Source: Hyella patelloides LEGE 07179 (GTDB taxonomy: Bacteria > Cyanobacteriota > Cyanobacteriia > Cyanobacteriales > Xenococcaceae). Taken from it: DNA of 64,000 nucleotides. Location of the stretch: NCBI RefSeq assembly GCF_900659865.1, contig NZ_LR213771.1, positions 1 to 64,000 on the forward strand, in the 5' to 3' direction. Below are positions 9,055 through 19,671 of this stretch, in pieces. Positions within the stretch are counted from its first letter, which is position 1. Each line of letters begins with the position of its first letter. The notes beneath the pieces were generated by a model, which was not told the origin of the DNA, searched no databases, and saw only the letters and a list, made by a program, of their open reading frames with translations. The position numbers and the translations under genes are program-made.

Positions 9055-11112
9055 ATGCCAGTCCGCACTAACGCGGCTCCCCCTACTCCTTGGTCTAGAG
9101 ATTTCGCAGAACCTCAAGTGGATAGTAGTGCCTATGTTCATTCGTTTTCCAGACTTATTGGAGATGTTCGTGTAGGCTCTCATGTGTTTGTTGCTCCTGG
9201 TAGCTCCATCAGAGCAGATGAGGGAACACCATTCTACATAGGGGACAGTACCAATATCCAAGACGGTGTAGTAATTCATGGCTTGGAAAAGGGGAGAGTA
9301 AAAGGAGAAGACGGTAAAGACTATTCGGTTTGGATCGGCAAAAATACTTGTATTACCCACATGGCACTGATTCATGGTCCTGCTTATGTGGGTGATGAAT
9401 GTTTTATTGGTTTTCGTTCTACGGTATTTAATGCCAAAGTGGGCGATGGCTGTATTGTCATGATGCACGCTTTGATTCAGGATGTAGAAATTCCACCAGG
9501 TAAGTACATACCTTCAGGAGCAGTGATTACCAATCAGCAACAAGCAGATCGTTTACCAGATGTTCAAGAAAGCGATCGATCTTTTGCCCATCACGTAGTA
9601 GAGGTGAACGAAGCCCTGTTAGCTGGATATCAGTGTGCGGAAGACTCAGCTTGTATTAGTCCCATCCTAAATGGTGTTAATCATTCTCCGTCAAATTCTT
9701 TAGAGACAACTACAGATAATAACTATATAAATTCAGTAGGAAACATGAGTACAAGTAACGATATTAGAGGGCAGTTACGCTCTTTATTGGCACAAGGATG
9801 CACTCTCACAATTGAACACGCTAACAAGCGTCGTTTCAAAACTAAATCTTGGCAAACTGGTGGTACGATTACTGGTCGTCGCGAAGATCAAGTAATAGCT
9901 CAGTTAGATAGTGTTCTTCAACAACACGCAGGAGAATATGTCAAACTTGTAGGAGTTGACCCCCAAGCAAAACGCCGTTTAGCAGAAGTTATTGTCCAAC
10001 GCCCAGGGGATGATGCTCCTAACTTACGGATGAGCAACCACAGTAGCAACGGCAACGGTAATGGTAATGGTAATGGTTTCTCCAGTAATGGCAACAGTAC
10101 AAGTAAGCTTAGTGGTGATATATCCGCGCAAATTAGCTCTTTAGTTAATCAAGGTTGTCGCATAGGTATCGAAAGAGCCAGTAAACGCCGTTTTAAAACC
10201 AAATCTTGGTTAACAGAGGGACAAGTTGATGGCAGTGTTCAGCAGGTAATGAGCAAAGTGCAGTCTGTGGCATCTCAGTATCCTCAAGACTATATTCAAC
10301 TCATTGGTGTTGACCCCAACGTCAAAAGAAGAATAGCCGAAATCATCGTACAAAGACCAGGAGAAGGATTAGCAGCTAGCTCCAGCAGTAGTTCTGGTTA
10401 TAGTAATAGTGGTAGCTATAGCAGCAGCAATAGTCACAGTGGGAGCAGTAGCTTAAGCCCAGAAGCAATACAGCAAGTATCTTCTTTACTATCTGCTGGC
10501 TATAAAATCGGTACAGAACACGCCAACAAACGCCGTTTCAAAACTAAATCTTGGCAAACTTGTTCCCCTATTGAAAGCACCCGCCAATCTGATGTCATTG
10601 CATCATTAGAAGCTTGCTTACAAGAACACTCAGGGGAATATGTCCGCATGATTGGAATTGACTCTGCTGCGAAACGTCGAGTTTCCGAAACTATTATTCA
10701 ACGTCCTGGTAATGGCAATAGTGCAGTAGCTACAACTACTACCAAAACTACTAGCTACAGCAATGGTAATAGTAATGGTAATGGTGGCAGCTACAGTAAT
10801 GGGAATGGTAATGGTCGCACTCACGGCTATAGCAACGAATTTAGCAATAAACATCTGACTGATGAAGCAATGCAAGAAGTTCGTTCTTTATTATCTGCTG
10901 GCTATAAAATCGGTACAGAACACGCCAACAAACGCCGTTTTAAAACCAAATCTTGGCAGAGTTGTTCTCCCATTGAAAGTCGCCATGAACTAGATGTAGT
11001 TGCAGCCCTAGAAGCTTGCTTGGTAGAACACGCAGGAGAATATGTCAGATTAATCGGAATCGATCCTGGTGCAAAACGCCGAGTTTCCGAAACTATTATT
11101 CAACGTCCATAA
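9055..11112 (+). CDS. ccmM: carboxysome scaffold CcmM: gamma-CA domain plus four Rubisco SSU-like repeats
   Basis: Core scaffold that nucleates beta-carboxysomes. Residues 1-210 are a left-handed beta-helix gamma-carbonic anhydrase domain with the presumed zinc ligands His75, His102 and His107 in VVIHG and THMALIHG. Cys194 and Cys200 (QCAEDSAC) are positioned as in the redox-controlled active enzyme of Thermosynechococcus. Four Rubisco small-subunit-like (SSUL) domains follow, each with KRRFKTKSW near residues 256, 376, 491 and 626, joined by Ser/Gly/Asn-rich linkers. These domains condense Rubisco. An internal start at codon 231 should give the short form. The 685-residue length fits a four-repeat CcmM. 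Confidence 0.95.
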   Translation: MPVRTNAAPPTPWSRDFAEPQVDSSAYVHSFSRLIGDVRVGSHVFVAPGSSIRADEGTPFYIGDSTNIQDGVVIHGLEKGRVKGEDGKDYSVWIGKNTCITHMALIHGPAYVGDECFIGFRSTVFNAKVGDGCIVMMHALIQDVEIPPGKYIPSGAVITNQQQADRLPDVQESDRSFAHHVVEVNEALLAGYQCAEDSACISPILNGVNHSPSNSLETTTDNNYINSVGNMSTSNDIRGQLRSLLAQGCTLTIEHANKRRFKTKSWQTGGTITGRREDQVIAQLDSVLQQHAGEYVKLVGVDPQAKRRLAEVIVQRPGDDAPNLRMSNHSSNGNGNGNGNGFSSNGNSTSKLSGDISAQISSLVNQGCRIGIERASKRRFKTKSWLTEGQVDGSVQQVMSKVQSVASQYPQDYIQLIGVDPNVKRRIAEIIVQRPGEGLAASSSSSSGYSNSGSYSSSNSHSGSSSLSPEAIQQVSSLLSAGYKIGTEHANKRRFKTKSWQTCSPIESTRQSDVIASLEACLQEHSGEYVRMIGIDSAAKRRVSETIIQRPGNGNSAVATTTTKTTSYSNGNSNGNGGSYSNGNGNGRTHGYSNEFSNKHLTDEAMQEVRSLLSAGYKIGTEHANKRRFKTKSWQSCSPIESRHELDVVAALEACLVEHAGEYVRLIGIDPGAKRRVSETIIQRP
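9737..9747 (+). promoter_or_regulatory. internal ribosome binding site and start for short CcmM
   Basis: The string TAGGAAAC directly precedes an in-frame ATG (9745-9747, Met231 of CcmM), exactly at the junction between the gamma-CA domain and the first SSUL repeat. Short CcmM (M35-type, repeats only) is known to arise from an internal start. Here it would be 455 residues. The spacing from AGG to ATG is a little short. Confidence 0.65.
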
Positions 11113-11325
11113 CAGCAATCTAAAACAGTAATTAGTAGTAATCAGTTTTAAGACTGCTGACCACTAATTACTGAATTAATTTCTAAATGTGCTTTTCTGA
11201 ACCAAGAAAATCTCTGGTTGCAGTCACATTACTGGTTACTTAATAATGCACGCCCTTAAATGAATCAAGCTTTTACAAGGTTGCACTGCTGATTACTGAA
11301 TTACTAATTACTGATTACTCTCTAA

Positions 11326-12129
11326 ATGTATTTACCCCCTCTGCAACCTGTAGCTAATTCAGATATTCGTATTTGTGGTGATGTTGAAATCCATCCTACT
11401 GCATCAATCGCTCCAGGGGTAATTTTACAAGCTGCGCCTGACAGTCGAATTATTATTGATGTTGATGCTTGTATTGGGATGGGAGTTATTATCAGTGCTT
11501 ATGGTGGCGTAGTCACAATTGCCAGTGGTGCTACTTTAGGTTCTGGAGTATTAATAGTTGGTAATAGCCAAGTAGGAAATAATGCTTGTGTGGGAACAGC
11601 CTCCACAATTTTTAATGCTTCTGTGGACTCAATGGCGGTAATTAGTCCAGGTTCAATCATCGGTGATATTTCTCGTCAAACGACTACTAACCAATTTTCC
11701 CCTCAGACTGAAAATAAGACCGCAGCCTCCAATGGTGCAAAGGCAAACACTTCAAGCTCCCATCAGACAGAAGAGATAGCCGAAAAATTCATAGCATCTG
11801 AAAAAATACCAGAAACCACAACCAATAACCATAATAGTCAGGGAAAAATATTAGAAAAAGAGCGAATCAGTTCCACAGATACGAATTCAAAAGCTAAAAA
11901 ACAAGTATTAGATAACGAGCAAGTTGTTGAAGACCCTAGCGATCCTTGGTCAGAAAAAAATTTACAAGCTACTGATGTAAAAGAGTTAGTAGATTTAGCA
12001 GTTGAAGAAATCGAAAAAAGTGACAAAGTTGATGAAATCAAGGCAATTGGTAAAGTGTATATCAATGAGCTATTAGTAACCTTATTTCCCCATAAAAAAC
12101 ATTTTAATAATAATTCTACTTCTCAGTAG
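11326..12129 (+). CDS. ccmN: carboxysome assembly adaptor CcmN
   Basis: Links the CcmM/Rubisco core to the shell. The N-terminal half (about 1-125) is built of hexapeptide repeats of the left-handed beta-helix type and binds CcmM. A long Ser/Thr/Asn/Lys-rich linker follows. The C-terminus holds an amphipathic encapsulation peptide, GKVYINELLVTLFPHKK, that binds CcmK. The 267 residues are longer than the common 160 because of the linker. The gap from ccmM is 213 bp, so an additional promoter is possible. Last of the ccm series. Confidence 0.93.
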   Translation: MYLPPLQPVANSDIRICGDVEIHPTASIAPGVILQAAPDSRIIIDVDACIGMGVIISAYGGVVTIASGATLGSGVLIVGNSQVGNNACVGTASTIFNASVDSMAVISPGSIIGDISRQTTTNQFSPQTENKTAASNGAKANTSSSHQTEEIAEKFIASEKIPETTTNNHNSQGKILEKERISSTDTNSKAKKQVLDNEQVVEDPSDPWSEKNLQATDVKELVDLAVEEIEKSDKVDEIKAIGKVYINELLVTLFPHKKHFNNNSTSQ

Positions 12130-12711
12130 CCTTAATAAGTTTCTTATCATTTCTTAATAAAATAAATCAAGTCTAATTTTTGAGACTAAACAAACTCTAC
12201 ATAAACCAAATAAGCATTAAAATCTGAATTGCAAGCTATTTATTGTCAAAAATCAGCTTGTAATACCATTATGCAAGCTCTGAGCTTAATTACTTGCCGA
12301 ATATTTTTACGAGCAAATATTTATCGAGTTCAGCCTTTTTGCAATTTGTATCTAGGTATATATTCCTGGTTAGCTAAAGATAATTTACAGGAACAAAAAA
12401 TTATGAATGAAATATGTTTCCAAGACTACCATAATAAGTCAAAGCTTAAATATTAGTTTCCCTAATACCTAAGTCTAATAATTCCAATTTAATTTCCCTA
12501 GAAATATTGACAAAAGTTAATTTAAACCATAAATATTATGTTAAGATTAGAACTTGAAAAAGAATTAGTCATACTAAAGATTAGCGACCTACGTTTTTCG
12601 CTAGGTAAATTAATCTATAAAAGATTTTTCTTCCCAGTAGAACAGAGTCGTGACTATATTTAGACTCTAAAAAAAAACTAAACATTTTGTTTATGGAGGA
12701 ATTGAGCTAAC
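12130..12711. promoter_or_regulatory. rbcL promoter: rbcL promoter and long 5' leader region
   Basis: A 582-bp gap upstream of rbcL. A TTGACA (12507-12512) followed after 17-21 bases by TAAATATTAT is a plausible sigma-70 promoter, giving a leader of about 160 bases. A strong Shine-Dalgarno GGAGG (12696-12700) precedes the rbcL ATG. I see no convincing gene; a small AT-rich open frame at about 12262-12456 lacks support. Confidence 0.55.
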
Positions 12712-14130
12712 ATGGCACAAACCAAATCATCCGCAGGGTTTGACGCAGGTGTAAAGGACTATCGTCTTACCTATTACACTCCTGACTACACTCCCAAAGA
12801 TACCGACTTACTAGCTTGTTTTCGTATGACTCCTCAACCTGGAGTCCCCGCAGAAGAAGCTGGTGCTGCGGTTGCAGCCGAATCATCTACTGGTACTTGG
12901 ACTACAGTATGGACTGACAACCTCACCGACTTAGATCGCTATAAAGGTCGTTGCTATGAAGTAGAGCCTGTACCTGGTGAAGACAATCAGTATTTCTGTT
13001 TTGTAGCTTATCCTTTAGACCTGTTTGAAGAAGGTTCTGTAACTAACGTTTTAACTTCTTTAGTTGGTAACGTATTTGGATTCAAAGCTTTACGTGCCTT
13101 ACGTTTAGAAGATATTCGTTTCCCCGTTGCTTTAATTAAAACTTTCCCTGGACCTCCCCACGGTATCACTGTAGAGCGTGACAAGCTTAACAAATATGGT
13201 CGTCCTTTACTAGGTTGTACCATTAAGCCTAAGCTAGGTTTATCTGCGAAAAATTACGGTCGTGCAGTATACGAATGTCTTCGCGGTGGTCTAGACTTCA
13301 CTAAAGACGACGAAAACATCAACTCTCAGCCCTTCATGCGCTGGCGCGATCGCTTCTTATTTGTACAGGAAGCTATTGAAAAATCCCAAGCAGAAACCAA
13401 CGAAGTTAAAGGTCACTACCTCAACGTTACTGCTGGTACTTGTGAAGAAATGCTCAAGCGTGCTGAATTCGCTAAAGAGATTGGTACTCCCATCATCATG
13501 CACGACTTCTTAACTGGTGGTTTCACTGCTAACACCACTTTATCTAAGTACTGTCGTGATAATGGTTTATTACTTCACATTCACCGTGCAATGCACGCGG
13601 TAATCGACCGTCAAAGAAATCACGGTATTCACTTCCGCGTCTTGGCTAAGTGTTTACGTCTTTCTGGTGGTGACCACTTACACTCTGGTACTGTTGTTGG
13701 TAAATTAGAGGGTGAGCGTGGAATCACTATGGGCTTTGTTGACTTAATGCGCGAAGACTATGTAGAGGAAGATCGTTCTCGCGGTATTTTCTTCACTCAA
13801 GACTACGCTTCTATGGGTGGAGTATTCCCTGTTGCTTCTGGTGGTATCCACGTATGGCATATGCCCGCACTGGTTGAAATCTTTGGTGACGACTCTTGCT
13901 TACAATTTGGTGGTGGTACTCTCGGACACCCTTGGGGTAACGCTCCTGGTGCGACAGCTAACCGCGTTGCTCTTGAAGCTTGTGTTCAAGCTCGTAACGA
14001 AGGTCGCAATTTGGCTCGTGAAGGTAACGATGTTATCCGTGAAGCTTGCCGTTGGTCTCCTGAATTGGCTGCTGCTTGTGAACTCTGGAAAGAAATCACC
14101 TTCGAGTTTGAAGCAATGGACACTCTCTAA
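12712..14130 (+). CDS. rbcL: Rubisco large subunit, form IB
   Basis: Ribulose-1,5-bisphosphate carboxylase/oxygenase large subunit, the CO2-fixing enzyme packed in the carboxysome. The 472 residues have the full active site: Lys172 in IKPKLG (spinach Lys175), the carbamylated Lys198 in [10 protein letters not shown] (spinach Lys201), HIHRAMHAV, and loop 6 GKLEGER. Sequence and synteny with rbcX and rbcS place it in cyanobacterial form IB. A GGAGG ribosome site lies 11 bases upstream. First gene of rbcL-rbcX-rbcS. Confidence 0.98.
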   Translation: MAQTKSSAGFDAGVKDYRLTYYTPDYTPKDTDLLACFRMTPQPGVPAEEAGAAVAAESSTGTWTTVWTDNLTDLDRYKGRCYEVEPVPGEDNQYFCFVAYPLDLFEEGSVTNVLTSLVGNVFGFKALRALRLEDIRFPVALIKTFPGPPHGITVERDKLNKYGRPLLGCTIKPKLGLSAKNYGRAVYECLRGGLDFTKDDENINSQPFMRWRDRFLFVQEAIEKSQAETNEVKGHYLNVTAGTCEEMLKRAEFAKEIGTPIIMHDFLTGGFTANTTLSKYCRDNGLLLHIHRAMHAVIDRQRNHGIHFRVLAKCLRLSGGDHLHSGTVVGKLEGERGITMGFVDLMREDYVEEDRSRGIFFTQDYASMGGVFPVASGGIHVWHMPALVEIFGDDSCLQFGGGTLGHPWGNAPGATANRVALEACVQARNEGRNLAREGNDVIREACRWSPELAAACELWKEITFEFEAMDTL

Positions 14131-14134
14131 ATAT

Positions 14135-14166
14135 AGTGAACAGTTATCAGTGAACAGTGAACAGTA
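14135..14166 (+). repeat. heptanucleotide tract between rbcL and rbcX
   Basis: Copies of AGTGAAC with a diverged unit (AGTTATC) lie immediately after the rbcL stop. It is one of several seven-base tandem tracts in the window, here inside an operon and between co-translated genes. Confidence 0.7.
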
Positions 14167-14278
14167 CGATCGAACAGCAAGAATTGAAAAAGAAAAGAAC
14201 TTTTGTTTTTAATTAATTCAGCAGCTAGATATCTGAACAACAAAGCCACTGATAACTGGTAACTAATAACTAAATAAG

Positions 14279-14686
14279 ATGCAGCCAAAAGACATTGCGA
14301 AAAATACAGCTAAGGTCGTACAAGACTATTTAACTTATCAAGCGGTAAAGCTCATTATCGATCAACTGACAGAAACCAATCCAGCAGAAGCTATCTGGCT
14401 CAGACAGTATTCATCTGGAGGAAAACTTCAGAATGGTGAAAACTATATCGACGAGCTAATGTCCGAACTTCGAGGGAAACAATTAGTCATGCGAATTTTA
14501 GCCGTTCGCGACGATCTGGCAAAGCAAGTTTTAGAGTACTTACCAGAGATGGTTGGTACTTCAATCAAGCAAGCTAACTTAGAACATCGTCGTCGTCTTT
14601 TGGAGCGTCTTACTCAATCTTCTTCTGAAGCAAATAACCTCGATACAGAGTTAGATGCTAATGAACCTTCTGACGAAAACAAGTAA
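14279..14686 (+). CDS. rbcX: Rubisco assembly chaperone RbcX
   Basis: A dimeric all-helical chaperone that clamps the C-terminal tail of RbcL during assembly of the L8 core. It has 135 residues: family start [20 protein letters not shown], the groove segment [20 protein letters not shown] and a variable acidic tail. It sits between rbcL and rbcS, the classic location, 148 bp after rbcL and 11 bp before rbcS. Confidence 0.95.
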   Translation: MQPKDIAKNTAKVVQDYLTYQAVKLIIDQLTETNPAEAIWLRQYSSGGKLQNGENYIDELMSELRGKQLVMRILAVRDDLAKQVLEYLPEMVGTSIKQANLEHRRRLLERLTQSSSEANNLDTELDANEPSDENK

Positions 14687-14697
14687 AGGATAAACCC

Positions 14698-15033
14698 ATG
14701 AAAACATTACCTAAAGAGCGTCGTTACGAAACCCTTTCTTATTTACCCCCTTTAACTGACCAACAAATCATCAAACAAATCGAATATATGTTGGATCAAG
14801 GTTTCATTCCTGGCATAGAGTTTGAAAAAGACCCTACTCCTGAATTGCACCACTGGACTTTGTGGAAGCTTCCTTTATTCAGTTGTCGCTCTGCTCAAGA
14901 AGTATTGGCAGAAGTTCGCGAATGTCGTTCTGAATATTCTGATTCTTACATTCGTGTAGTTGGTTTCGATAACATCAGACAATGCCAAACTGTTAGCTTT
15001 ATCGTTTACAAGCCTGGTTCTAACCGTTACTAA
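14698..15033 (+). CDS. rbcS: Rubisco small subunit
   Basis: Caps the RbcL octamer to give L8S8 Rubisco. The 111-residue length is normal for cyanobacteria. Hallmarks are the start [19 protein letters not shown], the segment [11 protein letters not shown] and the end [19 protein letters not shown]. Shine-Dalgarno AAAGGA lies 8 bases upstream. Followed by a strong terminator. Confidence 0.97.
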   Translation: MKTLPKERRYETLSYLPPLTDQQIIKQIEYMLDQGFIPGIEFEKDPTPELHHWTLWKLPLFSCRSAQEVLAEVRECRSEYSDSYIRVVGFDNIRQCQTVSFIVYKPGSNRY

Positions 15034-15077
15034 GGTTTAGTTAAAGCTAATTACTGGGGTTTTATGCCCTTTTTTAG

Positions 15078-15110
15078 TCCCCCTTTTAAAAAATTGAAAG
15101 GGGGATTTTT
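15078..15110 (+). terminator. rho-independent terminator of rbcLXS
   Basis: A perfect 9-bp stem, TCCCCCTTT (15078-15086) with AAAGGGGGA (15097-15105), and a 10-base loop, followed by TTTTT. It lies 45 bases after the rbcS stop. The rest of the gap to 15315 shows nothing recognisable. Confidence 0.92.
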
Positions 15111-15315
15111 GGTTGTAAAACTTTTTAGCTATTAGGACAAAACAAGAAATATCAATACTTGAACTATTAATTTGGATTATTTGAGAAAATTCTTATTTTC
15201 TCGTTAGTATTCAAAGCTATCTCAATACGTTTTATTCCCTAATTATCGTAAAGCCAGGAAAATGTATTATGGTTAATGATTTTGTGTATGTACAATTTTG
15301 AATTTGACGACAATA

Positions 15316-15798
15316 ATGAGTAATCAAATACAAGGAAGAATGCTAATTTCCCACAACTTTAATTTATCTGAAGGTGAACTTCCCCTATTGAATCGGGATG
15401 AATTTGCTCAAATTTTCATTAATGGTTTGCAAGCTAAAGATCATATTCGCTGCAATATGATTGAAAATGCTCATTGGATAGTAGAGATTATCTTTTCTAT
15501 TGCTGATTTTTCTGCCGAAGAGATTGGTAAAATTTGCGATCAAATCTTATTAGATAAAAGACAGGCACAAAAACCTGATAATCAGATAATGCCTGACATT
15601 TTATTTCTTGGGGGTAAAAAGATAACTCCTGCCATAAGTGCTTCAGCAAATTCTCTACAACCTGGAGAATGGGGCGTTGATGTAGTTGAAACTCGATCTG
15701 CATCAATTTTTATCTCTGGTTTACGATGGGAGGAAATGATTGCTCAAAAACCAGCAGATAGCATTTTTAAAATTGAATATTTAGGCGATAAAAATTAA
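15316..15798 (+). CDS. conserved cyanobacterial protein of unknown function
   Basis: A soluble 160-residue protein that I cannot assign to a named family. It has an alpha/beta pattern, no membrane segments, and the segments LNRDEFAQIFINGLQAKDHI and FSAEEIGKICDQILLDKR. An in-frame TTG at 15298 would add six residues; I prefer the ATG, but neither start has a clear ribosome site. It lies alone downstream of the rbc terminator, convergent with the next gene. Confidence 0.6.
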   Translation: MSNQIQGRMLISHNFNLSEGELPLLNRDEFAQIFINGLQAKDHIRCNMIENAHWIVEIIFSIADFSAEEIGKICDQILLDKRQAQKPDNQIMPDILFLGGKKITPAISASANSLQPGEWGVDVVETRSASIFISGLRWEEMIAQKPADSIFKIEYLGDKN

Positions 15799-15932
15799 AT
15801 TTATATTTATTCCAAGGCAATTATCAATTAATTAACAACCAGCAACCAACCATATTATCCCGCTCGATATTATCCCCATTCGAGGACAAGTCCCACGAAG
15901 ATGGGACGGGACTAGCAACTAACTATTAACTA

Positions 15933-16322
15933 TCAGTTACTAAATTTTTCCTGATTATTTTGCCACACTTGTCTGACAAAGCTATTCAAAGAAAAAGACA
16001 TTTGTTGCTTATCAAAAGATACTTCTCTTGAAGCTAATTCCGTTAATAAAACAATTGCTTCTGTATCGTAACTAGCTCGGAAAAGAGTTAAAGGTAATAA
16101 TAAATCAGAAGCAGAGCGTAAATCAATAATTTCTTGGTCTGCATTAATATCAAAATCAGAACTATTTTCCTCTAAAGTAATAGCAATAGTTAGCGGTCTT
16201 ACCCAACATAGCTGACGTTTAACTATTACTTGAATTACTTCTCCGTAAAGAGTTTTTGCGCCAGACTCTAAACAAACAATTTGACCAGACTTAAATATGT
16301 CTTCTAGGGAGTTATTTTGCAC
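15933..16322 (-). CDS. small conserved protein of unknown function
   Basis: A 129-residue soluble protein starting with GTG (the first codon on this strand is GTG, not ATG). The first half looks beta-rich (GQIVCLESGAKTLYGEVIQV), the second helical. It contains no motif that I recognise. It is 90 bp downstream of cysC on the same strand and could be co-transcribed. The gap beyond its stop holds a dispersed repeat (AACCATATTATCCCGCT, 15848-15864). Confidence 0.6.
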   Translation of the reverse strand: MQNNSLEDIFKSGQIVCLESGAKTLYGEVIQVIVKRQLCWVRPLTIAITLEENSSDFDINADQEIIDLRSASDLLLPLTLFRASYDTEAIVLLTELASREVSFDKQQMSFSLNSFVRQVWQNNQEKFSN

Positions 16323-16412
16323 TCTTATCTTCTTTTAATAATAGGTAAAGTAGAGCGAGCATTACTCACCCTACCTAAATTAAATTATCAGAAATTATCC
16401 AATTAAATAAAA

Positions 16413-16943
16413 CTAAGAAATATAGTCAAGCTCTTTTAATTTATTGATTATTTTAGCAACACTTTCATCTAATTCTTCAAGATCGGTGCGACATTCTACT
16501 TCAGGGTTTAAAGGAGGTTCATAAGGATCACTGATACCTGTAAACTGTTTAATTTCTCCTGCTCTAACCTTCTTATATAAACCTTTGACATCTCTTCTTT
16601 CACACTCTTCGATAGGTGCATTAGCAAAGACTTCAATAAAATTATCGATTTTTGTTCTCATCTCATCTCTAATCTCGCGATAAGGAGAAATAACAGGTAC
16701 TAAAACAATAACCCCATTGCGGGCTAATAGTTTAGCTACAAATCCAATACGACGAATATTAGTATCACGATCTTCTTTGGAAAAACCTAATCCTTTGGTC
16801 AGATTTTCTCTGATTTCGTCACCGTCTAAAATTTCATAAGTGTAACCTTGGGAGGTTAATTCTTTTGCTAAGGCGTTGGCAATAGTTGACTTACCTGCGC
16901 CACTAAATCCTGTAAACCAAACTGCTACTCCGCGTTGTCCCAT
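16413..16943 (-). CDS. cysC: adenylylsulfate kinase
   Basis: Phosphorylates adenosine 5'-phosphosulfate to PAPS in sulfate activation. The 176 residues begin with the Walker A loop GFSGAGKST (12-20). DGDEIRENL and the APS-binding segments RDTNIRRIGFVAKLLARNG and FTGISDPYEPPLNPEV are present. Length and motifs are those of a stand-alone CysC, with no fused sulfurylase domain. Confidence 0.95.
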   Translation of the reverse strand: MGQRGVAVWFTGFSGAGKSTIANALAKELTSQGYTYEILDGDEIRENLTKGLGFSKEDRDTNIRRIGFVAKLLARNGVIVLVPVISPYREIRDEMRTKIDNFIEVFANAPIEECERRDVKGLYKKVRAGEIKQFTGISDPYEPPLNPEVECRTDLEELDESVAKIINKLKELDYIS

Positions 16944-17156
16944 ACTTTTTTACTTAATTAGCTTTATTTTATACAGTTCTGCATTCTAGTTGCCTTAATA
17001 CTTAACTAAATTAAGTTAAAGATTAAAACTTTATCAATTAGACTATACATTGTTTTGAACTAGATTTTAAAAAGTTTGTTTAAAGATAAAATGTAGTTAA
17101 TCCTCAGAACCATAAAATTTTAGAAAAATTGTATATTTACTTGCTTGCTGATACTT

Positions 17157-17588
17157 ATGAATATTCCCATAATTTTTCATCTGACAATTCCCATTAACAA
17201 TCTTACTTTAGCTAAAGAGTTTTATGGTGATGGTTTAGGTTGTCAAGTTGGTCGCGAAAATCGTCATGCGATTATTTTTAACTTTTATGGTCATCAAGTA
17301 GTTGCACACATGACTAAAGAAGAGTTACAACCCCAAAAAGGAGTTTATCCCAGACATTTTGGCTTAGTGTTTCCTGATAAAATTGCTTGGGATGCTATAG
17401 TTTTTCAGGCAGAAAAACAAAAATTAAAATTTTATCAACAACCTAAATTACGTTTTGCCAATCAAATAATAGAGCATTGGACATTTTTTTTGGAAGATCC
17501 TTTTTATAACTTGTTAGAGTTTAAATACTATGCTCATTCAGTAGCTATTTTTGATAAAATTGAGGTTAATACTATTGGCGATCGCTAA
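17157..17588 (+). CDS. VOC (glyoxalase/bleomycin resistance) family protein
   Basis: A single vicinal-oxygen-chelate fold unit pair of 143 residues: FHLTIPINNLTLAKEFYGDG at the start, and HWTFFLEDPFYNLLEFKYY at the end with the metal-binding glutamate in LEFK. A histidine early in the fold (FHLTIP) is the usual first ligand. The substrate is unknown. An in-frame TTG 12 bases upstream was rejected in favour of ATG. Confidence 0.85.
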   Translation: MNIPIIFHLTIPINNLTLAKEFYGDGLGCQVGRENRHAIIFNFYGHQVVAHMTKEELQPQKGVYPRHFGLVFPDKIAWDAIVFQAEKQKLKFYQQPKLRFANQIIEHWTFFLEDPFYNLLEFKYYAHSVAIFDKIEVNTIGDR

Positions 17589-17862
17589 TATTGAAGCTAC
17601 AATCAGTAGAGTCATATAATTGAATGTAAATATTGTAAATATGTAAAAGAATGTTAAAATTTTTAACTATTCTGATTTCTGTACAGACGTAATTTTTAAT
17701 CGCCCCAAAGAAGTGTACCAAAACAGATCTCTGCTAACTCGGTGACTCGGCGAGCTTAAGAGTAAACTTTAATTAGCTCTACATACTTAGTGACTTTGAA
17801 CCTACTATCAACAATAGAATCTATAATCATAGATATTCTTTCTGAATTCTGATAAAAAAAGC

Positions 17863-18507
17863 ATGACCCAAACTATTACTGCACAAGATGTTTTTCGCTC
17901 AGCATACGAAAATCGTTACACTTGGGACAAAAACTTCCCTGGTTACAAAGCTACCGTAACAATGAAAAGTGGCGATGAACAACACACTGCTCAAGTAACT
18001 GTTAAATCCGATCTATCCTTTGAAGTATCAGATATTGAAGATAAAGAAGCCAAAAAATCTATTCAGGGACAACTCTGGGAAATGACTATCCACAGAGTAA
18101 AACATAGTTTTGAAGAAACTCACGGTAAAAATACTTTTTCTTTTGGCGACAAAGACGAAACAGGCGCAGTAGAAATTTTAGTGGGAGGAGCTTCTGCGGG
18201 TAACAGCTACAAAGTCAAAGATGACACAGTATCTTTTGTAAATCGTCGCATTAGAGACAAAGTAGTTAACATCAATACCCTAAAAACTTTAATGACTGAA
18301 AGTGGTTATTTATCAGAGAAGTACGAATCTTTTTACCTCAATCCTGAAACAAAAGAGCGAGCAACGGGTGTTACCACCTTTGAAGATAAGTTTGAAAAAA
18401 TTGGGAATTATTATCTGTTAGTTAACCGTGAGATCCAAACTACGGATAATGATGGACAACCACAAACTATTGAATTTAATTTCTCCGATCTTCAATTATT
18501 TGAATAG
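17863..18507 (+). CDS. DUF3386 family protein
   Basis: A 214-residue soluble protein of a family found mainly in cyanobacteria and plastid lineages. The start TITAQDVFRSAYENRYTWD, the central WEMTIHRVKHSFEETHGK and the end IEFNFSDLQLFE fit DUF3386. The function is unknown. It is a single-gene unit: a 274-bp gap with no visible gene precedes it and a strong terminator follows. Confidence 0.8.
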   Translation: MTQTITAQDVFRSAYENRYTWDKNFPGYKATVTMKSGDEQHTAQVTVKSDLSFEVSDIEDKEAKKSIQGQLWEMTIHRVKHSFEETHGKNTFSFGDKDETGAVEILVGGASAGNSYKVKDDTVSFVNRRIRDKVVNINTLKTLMTESGYLSEKYESFYLNPETKERATGVTTFEDKFEKIGNYYLLVNREIQTTDNDGQPQTIEFNFSDLQLFE

Positions 18508-18542
18508 ATACTATTAGTTAAATTTAAGCTTTGAATGTAAAG

Positions 18543-18575
18543 GGGAATTAGAACAAATTCTAATTCCCTTTTTTT
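18543..18575 (+). terminator. rho-independent terminator
   Basis: An 11-bp perfect stem, GGGAATTAGAA (18543-18553) with TTCTAATTCCC (18558-18568), a CAAA loop and a following run of seven T. Ends the DUF3386 transcript. The remainder of the gap to 18958 is AT-rich and shows nothing recognisable. Confidence 0.92.
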
Positions 18576-18958
18576 GTATCATTAATTTTAGTCTGGAGAA
18601 ACACATACCAAATCGCTTTATTTGGTTGCTTGCTGAAAACATTACTCTATAGAAAAGGTGTGTCATAAGAAAAGGGACGATTACTAAAGTAGTGAATCAA
18701 TAATCTACTTTTTAACTTAAGTTTGAGAAGATGCTAAATATTAGAGAATGTCTTCAAAGTAAAAAGTTTCTGTTTATTTCAAAAAATAACCACTATGTTA
18801 ACTAATTTTTATGGAGTAATTCCAATTCTAATAGTAACTAAAATTATTTTTTAGATAATCTCTTAAATGCAAATTTTGATTATATATATAGTTGTAGGTA
18901 GTTTAATATATCTACAAATTTTATTGATACTTTACTCATAGTTTCAGGCTAACTTATC

Positions 18959-19528
18959 ATGACATACAATAGCCTATTCGGTTTTTTGGCTTTAATTACG
19001 TATATTACTACCTTAATTCCTTCCAATTTAGTTAAGGTTTTTCCAGATACAAAAAAATGGCAAATAAATAGATTTCTTTTGAAGTACAGGCGTTTTTTAG
19101 GATTAACAGCCTTTTCTTTATCAACTAATCATGCGTTAATTTCTATTGCAAAATATAATATTAATCCATTAAGTTTAGAAACATATAGAAATTACTATAC
19201 TGGTACTTTAGCTTTTATTATTTTTTCTATCTTAGCGTTTACTTCTAATAATTGGAGTATTCGGAAACTAAAAAGAAAATGGAAAGTATTACATCGATTT
19301 ACTTATGTAGCTATGTTTTTACTGTTCTGGCATATTTTAACTTTAATGGAATATAGCTGGACTTTTTTGACTCCCATCGCACTATATTTAATGAATATAA
19401 TTTCATTCATCTTTTTGATTCGCGTAGTTATTGAAAGCGTAGAACTAAGAGCCAAAAAGAGAAATATTGAAGATAAAAAGCCTAAAATATTAGCAGAAAA
19501 ATCAAATCAAGCAAAATATGACTTGTGA
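18959..19528 (+). CDS. ferric reductase-like transmembrane protein
   Basis: A haem b-binding membrane domain of the ferric reductase/MsrQ superfamily. The 189 residues have about five or six membrane helices. Candidate haem ligands are His58 (STNHAL), His112 (VLHRFTY) and His125 (FWHIL). There is no FAD/NAD-binding domain, so it needs a redox partner. MsrQ, which supports periplasmic methionine sulfoxide reductase MsrP, has this form, but no msrP is near. The C-terminal tail is highly charged. Confidence 0.75.
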   Translation: MTYNSLFGFLALITYITTLIPSNLVKVFPDTKKWQINRFLLKYRRFLGLTAFSLSTNHALISIAKYNINPLSLETYRNYYTGTLAFIIFSILAFTSNNWSIRKLKRKWKVLHRFTYVAMFLLFWHILTLMEYSWTFLTPIALYLMNIISFIFLIRVVIESVELRAKKRNIEDKKPKILAEKSNQAKYDL

Positions 19529-19671
19529 ATAAATTTAAGTATTAGACCCTTGTAAAAATCAATAAAAAAATCAGTAACTCACCACTAGCTAATTGAACCA
19601 ACCAGAGTTTATTGGACTTACCAAAGGAGTCCATTATAAATACCTATCTTCATATAAAGCCAATAACTTTG

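Noticed and set aside
12229-12456. A small open frame between ccmN and rbcL
   Set aside because: AT-rich, no ribosome site, cysteine/aromatic-rich composition unlike its neighbours, and located in the rbcL upstream region.
13817-14212. A 131-codon open frame inside rbcL
   Set aside because: It is the +1 frame of rbcL, hydrophobic because of codon pattern; a shadow of the real gene.
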